Both the position numbers and the translations under genes were made by a program. DNA of 64,000 bases. Origin: Ottelia alismoides (taxonomy: Eukaryota > Streptophyta > Magnoliopsida > Alismatales > Hydrocharitaceae). Position 1 is the first letter of the stretch. Every line of letters starts with the position of its first letter. The DNA lies in NCBI GenBank assembly GCA_037367405.1, contig JAZKJV010003263.1, positions 434,001-498,000 of the forward strand. The letters are read 5' to 3'. Below the pieces are notes generated by a model. That model was not told where the DNA came from. It searched no databases and worked only from the letters and a program-made list of their open reading frames with translations. Below are positions 56,094-64,000 of this stretch, piece after piece.

Positions 56094-59000
56094 TGATTAC
56101 TCGGCTTTTGCGAGGGTCTAAAGTAGTCCACACAAGGCGAGACCGCGATGTCACTGAAGCAACCGCTCACAAAACCTGGGTTAATCAACAATTAACCCAC
56201 AACAAGAATAAAGCAATTAAATATAAAAATGTGGAGTTAAAATTTATTATAAACTCTACAACAATGTGGACAACGTGCAAGTATGAGTAGAGGTCGAACA
56301 CAGTGAGCAAACGGTAGAAGGAGGCAAAAAGATGCTCAAAACTTTGTCTTTTATCTCTTGTCCATGTTATTGTTTTTATGGGTTCTTAATTTTATATTTT
56401 ATATTTTTATTATATATATTTGTATTTGATTTTTAATTTTCTGTATTTAAATTTTTTTATTTTATATTACGTTTTCTTTTATATAAACAAAATAACCTAT
56501 ACAGGGCATTATATATATAATCTATAGTAGTATATTTATAAATACTAATAATATATATAATACAAATAATAAATTATTTTTGGGGTTTTTATGTTTTTCT
56601 AATTTTTTTGTTATTTTCCTGGAATTTTTGCTAATTTTTATGTGTTTCTAAAGTCAAAAATATCTAAATAAGGGATTAAATATATAGGCCAAAATTGAAT
56701 TAGATTTTAAAAATAGTAAACATGCTTCAAAATTATCCAAATCAATTTTAAGATATAAATATTAATAAAAATAAATTTATAAAATCGAAAAATATATTTT
56801 TGGATTTTTAAATAAATTTTCAGATTTTTATTAAACATTTTGGGGGGTTTTCGATTTTTAGGATTTTTATTTTTTTCCATTTTTAGTGATTTTTGGTTTG
56901 TAAAAAAAGGATGAAATATACTATATATAATTTTTTTTGGAATTTTTAGACACGTTTTTATATTTTTGGGTATTTTATAAGTTAGATAGGGAATAAATAG
57001 GTTCATTTTTATTTTTAATAAATCAATTAAATGCAAAAAAATGCCAAATAAAATATGGGTGTGATAGTACATGGCATGGGGAATTTAATCCTATTTTTGT
57101 GGATTTTTAGGAGCACAGTAGGTACTTTAATAAATAGATAAAACATACAAAAATCAAAGTCATGGTAGGGGCATAAACATAATTAAAGTAAATTCTATGG
57201 AGCTCGATGATAATATGCCAACGTCAAACAATATTTATTTAAATTTCATGAATCATTTTATAATATACAAAAGTTGCCAGGGTATACATGCAAAATGCCC
57301 TGCTCACGTGAGACGACACGTGAGCTGAGCTGTACATGACCAAAATGTAAATTCAGAAAGTACATGGGCCTATTTGCAAAATATCCATTTATTTATAACT
57401 CTATATTTTATTTATAGAATTAAATAATAAATATACAAAACTGCATGGTAGAGTATGCAATTTACGTCAAAGAGACGCTGATCGAACGACACCCCGCGCT
57501 TCATTTATACACGTGCCACCTTCTGGTGCGACGATGCCCCTTCAGAGATGGACGTTCAAGATCTAATCTGGGGTCTTCATCAATAGCTGAGGCGCATCCT
57601 AAAACAGATGGTGGCGATTTGAACTGGGGACGCGCCTCCGTCAAACAACATCTTCTATCCACGAAGAACATGGAAGAAGGACTTCTTCCCATAGCTTCAT
57701 TCTTGATTTCCTCCCTCCTCTGGTGGCTTCCAATGATGGTGTTTGTATCTAGACATCCGGGGAAGTGATCCACAGCTGCTGAGGGTCGCAAGGAGGTCTA
57801 GGAGTCCAAGGAGCGGCTGGTGAGCTCCGGGAAGAGTGGAGCTCCAGGGACCCTACAGGTTGACTTGATTCGAGCCTAGAAGGGCTCCTTTGTGCGCTTG
57901 ACCTACACGGAAAAAGAAGAGTGGCTCGAGGAGGTGATCCTCGACCAAGCTTGAAGCTGAAACGCTTAAGATACGAGGTGGGCGATGAAGCTCCGGTGAG
58001 GGGTGGTGATTTGGCTTCGATTCGCAGGCCCACGGGGGTTCCGGTTGGTCAAAGGTGACAGGGAGGTGAAGAAGCAGATGGGGAAGAGAATGAGGGCGGA
58101 AGCGTAGGTCGAAGACATGTGTTGAACGGTGGAACATGACTGGAGCTCTAGAGCTCCGGCGAGGCTAACTTAATCTATTCGATCTAATTAACTAACTAAA
58201 ATGCACAATAATGGCATAGAAACGATCCTAAGAACTACAACTACCTTGAGAATGGGAAATAGCGCTCCTCAGATGTGGGTTTTGGCCAGGGAGCAGGACC
58301 GTCGACGACGGTGGCCGTGGATGCATCTCTTCCTCCATCTACGCGCTCGGACCCTCCAAGGGTCCCCTCCTATCACAAGGGTTCACGCTAGCCCGAAGGC
58401 GGGGGTAGAAGGGCTCAGGGGAAGACCAAAATTGCAAGGAGGAGGAGATGGGGTTATTTAAAGGACATAATGAACTCCGTTATTGACCGGCTAAAAACAA
58501 GAGAATCAAGATTTGTACAGGAGATACGAGAAGGTGGCGTGTATGTACAATGAACCATGATCATTTTTCATGAAGCGATCGGTGTTGATTGAGCGATAGA
58601 TCTTCCGCTAAAAATGGAAGAAACTCGGGGATTGGACTGTTTTGATGCGCCTGGAGGTCTGAAGGGCGAGTTGACTGGTGGTCAACTTTTGACGTGACCC
58701 CATTGGGCCACGTCAGCCTGCTACGCGACTAAATTGTGGATTTTATTAAGAATAATTAATTAAAAATAATAAACAATTTTATTAATTTTTGAGTATAAAA
58801 TAAAAAATGTTTATTATATAATGTAGTATTTTATTAGGATTTTTATTTGTTTATTTGTTTATGCTATTAGTAGTTAATTTTTAATAACATATTTATAAAT
58901 ATATTTGCCTATATTTTGTGCATTTTTATTTTTTATTTGTATGTTTTGTTTTATTTTTTTATTATTTTATTTTATATATTTATGAATTATTTTTTGAGTA

Positions 59001-60048
59001 TAAATATATTTTTATTATATTTTTATGATGTAATTTGTATACTTAAATAAATAGTATGTATATTTTATAGGTATATTCACGGGTATTTTACCTATGTTTT
59101 GTATACATCTTTTTATGTTAATGTATTCTACTGGATTTTATTTTGGGTTTATATTTTTAATAGAATATAGATGATATTTACAATATTACAAAAATATAAA
59201 GACTAGAGAATAAAAGAATGAAATCCACTTTTATTTATATACAAGTAATAACATAGGTATTTTGCCTATGTTTTCACATAGACTTATTTTATTTTTACTT
59301 TTGGTATTATTTTAGTTCCAATATGCACATAAGTTATAAATGATAATTACAAACTAACAAAAATATGAATTTGTAAAAATAACAAATAATGAATAAATTG
59401 AATATTTTAATTGGAATAATATGCAATGAGGGTCAAAAATCTAACTTTCACACAGTAACTTCAAAAAAATATGAAACCATCACCATTAAATAGCTTGTGA
59501 AAAGTTATATACAATTAGAGATGATTTTGATATGTTTTGAGTTTTTATTTGAAAGATATGGGCATGTGAAGTTGGGTTTTCAGCTTTTTTATTTTGTGTG
59601 TAAAATGTACACCGTGTATTATTTTTGTATAAACTCAATTTTGTATTTTTATTCACATTATTATCTACAACTTTCATGTACAAAATTTCTTCATTTGATG
59701 AATAAATAATAAAGAATAAAATAGGTGTCAAAAATACATAAATAATGAATAAAAGAATTGGGTTTTTATTCTAATTTTGGCCCTTATCTCCCCCTACCTT
59801 ATTCCTTGTCGACCAACTCAATTCTTGACTTGGTCTCAGGATTTGGGGTCATAAAATATCTTCGATATTTTATTTCTTTTCTTTTCTTCTCTTTATTCTA
59901 TAATTTTGGCATTAAAAACCATATTATTTACACAGTAAATGCAATAAATCATGAATGCTATTTTGTATAAATTAGTGCTATTTACATGCATTAGCTAGGG
60001 TTTTTAAGGCAAAAAGGATAAAAAAGGGGATGAAATGGAGATTCATCA
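56094..60048 (-). repeat. Full-length gypsy LTR, minus strand (copy B)
   Basis: This 3.95-kb LTR begins (minus) TGATGAATCTCCATTTC after a CAAGTATAGGGGG purine tract and ends with CCGAGTAATCA before the primer site. Its left 2.63 kb matches copy A. It has internal sequence on both sides: primer site on the left, purine tract on the right. Open stretches inside (for example 57445-57768) show no domain. Confidence 0.75.
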
Positions 60049-60278
60049 CCCCCTATACTTGCCTTTTCTAGTCCCTAACAGACACTTATGCAATAAGTAT
60101 GAAATAATAAAGAAGAATAGGAAAAGAAAGAATAAATGGAATTGATTTCAATTATTGAACTTGTCATAACAAAATCAAAGTTTGGAGCTCATGTTAGACC
60201 TTGATGTGAGAAGGTGTATGGAACTTGGTAGGAACTGATGCGACTAAAATTGGTTTACGGCTTTTTTAAAAAGAAGAG
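60049..60278 (-). other. Gypsy polypurine tract and 3' internal remnant
   Basis: On the plus strand this begins CCCCCTATACTTGCC and TCTAGTCCCTAACAG; the minus strand is the purine tract and the sequence just before it. The same block, diverged, follows LTR copy D at 63361. No gene is present. Confidence 0.6.
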
Positions 60279-63200
60279 GTTGTCGGTGTAGAAAAACCGC
60301 AAAAGGAATCCTAGTCGATCAAACAAATTCGATTTTAAAGAAAACCTACACTAATTATTTAACCAGGTGAGTGTGTCGGGGTCGAACACAAGGAGGCAGA
60401 ATAGGGTGTTTTGAATTTTTTTAAGAGAAAATATTTTTGTGGTTATTTTATCTCTTCTTAAATCGATCAAGGAAGAAGCTACAAATTTTATGAGATTTTT
60501 TTATTTTTAATTTTTATTTGATTTTATATTTTCTAATTTTTATTTATTTTTCAAAGTGATATTTTTCAAATAATTTACCTACTATATAATAGGTAGAATA
60601 TAGGTGGAATATATGTGGTACTATATAGTAGGTGAAATGGCACGAGCAACGGGCTCGAAGAAAACATAAAAACAAAACCAAAACGGAGTCGATTTGCGAT
60701 GAATCAAAACACAATGAAAACACGACAAAACTATACGAAAATTACTGAAAACCTCGCAGAGGTAGTTTTGTAACTACCCCAAGAAGATCTACGAAAAGTT
60801 AGGTCAAAACTAGGTCCAAAACTCCCATGCAGGCCAGGGGTATAAGTGCAAGAAAAATTATCAGAAAATATTGCAAATTGGTCCTCGGTAGGGACTTTTT
60901 TGTAAAGAAAATATGAAAGTTTACATTTAGGTCCCTGTGTAGGGAGCTAAATGTAATTTCTGGAAATCTTTGGCTCGCTATGAACTTCTGATTCTTCTCT
61001 GGGTTTAATATGCAAATCTCACACCCCTTCAGCTTGAATGACTGAGATTAGAAGGCGAGGTGCGATCCCAACCGTCCGCTGTAGGACACGAGTCGCAAGA
61101 CTGCTCTTCGTCTGTTCTTGGGCCGTTAGTCAAGCGTTTGAGGAGCTGACGAAGGCGTTTCCTTCTCCAATTCTCGCCGGCGATGGAAGTGAATATTGGA
61201 CATCCGACGGGACCAGAGGGTAGCTCCTCTAACCCTCGAGCTCGCCCGCAATGGTGCTCGGCCTGGTGTGGCGGAGAGCGGCGATGAAAGTCGGAAGAAG
61301 ATGACGGCTCCAATAGACTGCTCCTGGAGCTCTGCTCGTTACGCTTCCTTCGATGATGATTTGTGAGAATATGAAAGCCCCCGGATAATGTAAAAGTGTT
61401 CCAGATGCGAGATAAACCTGCAAAGAGAATTGATATGCTCGACTCTCTCAAGAATCAGCCACAAAATATAGTTTTGCAAGCTTCAAAAATGGCATTTCCA
61501 GACTAAAGGAAACGTGCGTGCAAAATTCTTGTGAAATGAAATGCAATTCGGATTGATTTGAAATGGGTTAAGAGTTGATTTTGATTGGGTGTCTGAGCTT
61601 GTTGATTAAACTAACTAATGATGTACTTAGCCACGCTAATCATGGCACGAAACTCGAGGAGAAATATGATGAAGATGGAGGTGCAGATCTGGGAAGAACA
61701 GAGGTGTATTACCTCGAATGGATGCTCGACGGTCGATATTCGCCGGAGCTGGACGCGCGCGACGGCGGCGATGCAAGACATCAAAGCCTTGGAACGTCTC
61801 CTCCGATGATCCCTCTTCCACACGAGCTAGCCTTCAGGTGTTGTCACCACCGGAGCGAGGCGGAGCAAGGTGGAGAAGTTGGGAGTCGGCCACTGGTTAT
61901 TGGAGCTTCAGGTGGTTGCAGGAGAGTTAGTTTGGATCAACCGACTTTGAAGGTTTATATAAGGAGTTTTCGTGGGCTTCAAGCTAGATCCAATGGTGGT
62001 CAAATGTCTAGGTTGTTAGGGGAGTCGAATCAAAGGTTTAGATAGTCGGAAAAGGTTATGAGGTGCTCTGGAAAAATGGTTGAAGAAGGCCGGTCAGAAT
62101 AGACTGGCTAACAGACTTCTTGAGGAAGATGAACCAGGTGCTGACACGTGTCAGCACCTGGTTGGCCAGAAGAGTTAAAATTACTTGTAAATTCAATATT
62201 AAATAATAAATAGTGTTATTTTAAATAGGTCTAAAAACAAGAAATGAAGATAATTAAATTATCTAATTTATGGAATAATTACTATTATAAATAATAAATA
62301 TTATTCGAATTATAAATATTATATTAATAAATATGTATAGATAAATAGGTTTTGGATTTTAATTTAATAAATAAATATTTAAAAATTAATTTTATATTCT
62401 CTTAATTATTAAAACAATAAATAAGAGTTGTGTTAATTTTTAAGGATTTTAATAAATTAATTTACATATATTAATAAATATGGGTATTAGTTATCTAGTT
62501 CATTTTTACCTGTAATTTAGGGTTTTTAATTTTATTAAAATAATAAATAAGCTCCAAAAAAATATGAAATAAATCAAGGTTAAATTAAAAGATCATGAAA
62601 ATAATTTCAAACTATAAAATTAACAAAACTATAAATAATATGTTCTACATAAAATAAATAGCCCCGAAACCCCGTTGTCATTTGGTCCTAAAACCGACTT
62701 TTTGCAAACGGACTCCGAATTCAATGAAACCACCTCTATTAATTAGAGAATATTATTTTATGAACTTTAAAGGTGAGTAGAGTGAAATTGGAGTTCGTAT
62801 GAAGAAGTTATGATGTTCGGAAGTTGAGATTTTGACAATTTACAAGCTGGATTTCTTGGCATATATACAGGGTAATATTTTTATCTTATTTTTATATTTT
62901 TCATATACATTTTTAGAAATAATTAGGAAAAGAGTTTGGTAAAAAATATGTACATATGAATTAATTAAAAATTATTGAAGTTTTGTATTTATTTGATAAA
63001 TAGTGCAAGGTACATGAGGCGTGTCTTAATTTATTTTTAGGGTTTTCTTTCCTTATCTCCCCCTACTTATTGGTTTGTCGACCAATCCATGCTGACTTGG
63101 TCTCGGGGTTAGGATATAAATATACATTGCAGTTATATTTATATTTTTATGTCATATTGTACATATATACATATATCCAATCTGCCTTATTTTCTTTTTT

Positions 63201-63360
63201 TTGTTCTTTATTTATTTACATGATTTTGATGCTTAAAAGTGACTTTTTATTTATGAATGAGGATTTGTTAAAAGATGGAAATTAATGAATATTTACATGC
63301 ATTTGTTAAGGGTTTTGAGACAAAATACGACAGAAAAGTTAATGAATCATGGATTCATCA
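60279..63360 (-). repeat. Gypsy LTR, minus strand (copy D)
   Basis: The right end is clear: on the minus strand TGATGAATCCATGATTC follows a TTAAGTATAGGGGGT purine tract. A block near 63,054-63,107 (TATCTCCCCCTACTTATTGG, then TTGTCGACCAATCC) matches 59,787-59,842 of copy B. The left end near 60,279 is uncertain; GTCGAACACAAGGAGGCAGA at 60,377 matches the copy A/B start region. A 32-bp perfect palindrome lies at 62132-62163. No convincing gene; the 156-codon frame at 61575-62045 shows no domain. Confidence 0.6.
62132..62163. repeat. Perfect 32-bp palindrome centred on CACGTG
   Basis: The left half AACCAGGTGCTGACAC is the exact reverse complement of the right half, with no loop. The centre ACACGTGT contains a G-box core. 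Confidence 0.95.
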
Positions 63361-64000
63361 ACCCCCTATACTTAAACTTTGCTAGTCCCTTAGCAAACAC
63401 TTATTTGAAAAGTAAGTGAAAAAGAAAGAAAGTTAGAATAAATTTCTTTTCCTAACCAATTCATGAGAATAGATAAAGGACGGAGCTCGATCGGGCATGA
63501 AATAAGCATTTTGTCGGACCCTTAACTAGGATTAGAATTTTATCCTCAACAGTCCTCAAGTTTCACAAATCCTTATTCAAGATCACTTCATCAGCTAGTT
63601 CAGACTCACTTATTCATATCGCAAACTCTATCATCCTTGAAGTCAATTTGTACAGTGTGTGAATTGATTTAGCTCTTTCTGCTTAGAGAGACGAAGAAAC
63701 CGTCCATCCCGACTATACACTTCTATTGCTTCCTCATCCTGCTACTCTTTCCTCGAGGAGGGAGGTATCCCCTTCCGAGGTCAGTTCGTGCTATGTCTAC
63801 AATCAAGTATAGAGAGAAAGTAGAAGAATGAGAAAAGAAGTGGAGTGCGACCGGTGTAGACGCATCTCCTTGTGAAGCTCAACCGGTGTGGCTAAGTCTC
63901 CACTAAGATGTGCATGCATTTTTGGTGGAATCTTGGACCATTGTGGTCTTATTTGGTGGCTTCTTCTTTGCTTTGACTTTGTAATTTGCTTGCACTGCAT
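63361..64000 (-). other. Gypsy internal remnant at the window end
   Basis: This starts with the purine tract (plus strand ACCCCCTATACTTAAAC and CTAGTCCCTTAGC). The rest has no recognisable domain up to the window end; the pol of this minus-strand element, if present, lies beyond 64,000. Confidence 0.5.

Noticed and set aside
61575..62045. 156-codon plus-strand frame as a host gene
   Set aside because: It lies inside gypsy LTR copy D, on the strand opposite to the element, with no recognisable domain or conservation in copies A and B.

Overview
The window is nuclear DNA of a flowering plant and is almost entirely transposable elements, many nested in one another. The evidence is plant-type Ty1/copia polyproteins with iMet-type primer sites, a Tat/Athila-like Ty3/gypsy element, RTE-clade and L1-clade LINEs, a tRNA-derived SINE resembling the plant Au family, and a Mutator-like MITE. 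No intact host gene was found. The only host-like pieces are three short coding fragments: a DEAD-box helicase motif, a leucine-rich repeat, and a possible nuclear-pore-like fragment. The species cannot be named from this sequence.

Layout, left half. At 1-4566 lies copia-1, with an uninterrupted 1419-codon gag-pol; its 5' LTR is outside the window. It sits inside copia-2 (4567-7644), a decayed relative. After two gene fragments (7645-7922) comes a minus-strand RTE LINE in three pieces (7921-8372, 9646-9707, 14762-15137). It is split by a plus-strand RTE LINE (8373-9429) and a SINE (9445-9645) that share one target site, and further on by copia-3 (9708-14761, minus strand). Copia-3 has both LTRs, a 5-bp target duplication and a multiply broken reading frame. 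Next come a lone copia 5' LTR with primer site (15512-15750), two more SINE copies (17641-17831 and 17982-18167), copia fragments (19114-19560 and 23358-24125) flanking a decayed L1 LINE (about 19565-23357), another LINE tail (25220-25500), and a gag-to-integrase copia relic (25545-27840, minus).

Layout, right half. A plus-strand Tat/Athila-like gypsy relic has gag at 30508-33370 and pol at 44441-47231. It is split by an 11.07-kb copia element (copia-7, 33371-44440, minus strand) with 2.6-kb LTRs and a perfect 5-bp target duplication. Copia-7 in turn carries a MITE (39692-40030). From 47310 to the end there are gypsy LTRs and internal leaders of one related family: the plus 3' LTR (47310 to about 49440), then three minus-strand LTR copies (about 49453-52106, 56094-60048, about 60279-63360), with a tandem repeat alternating about 200- and 255-bp units at 52733-53890.

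How the parts relate: nothing here forms a host pathway. The biology is insertion history. Only copia-1 looks able to encode a full set of retrotransposition functions. The RTE LINE and SINE share a 3' tail, consistent with the LINE machinery having mobilised the SINE. I found no convincing new functional system; the strongest observations concern nesting order, shared target sites and unusual repeat or hairpin structure inside LTRs.
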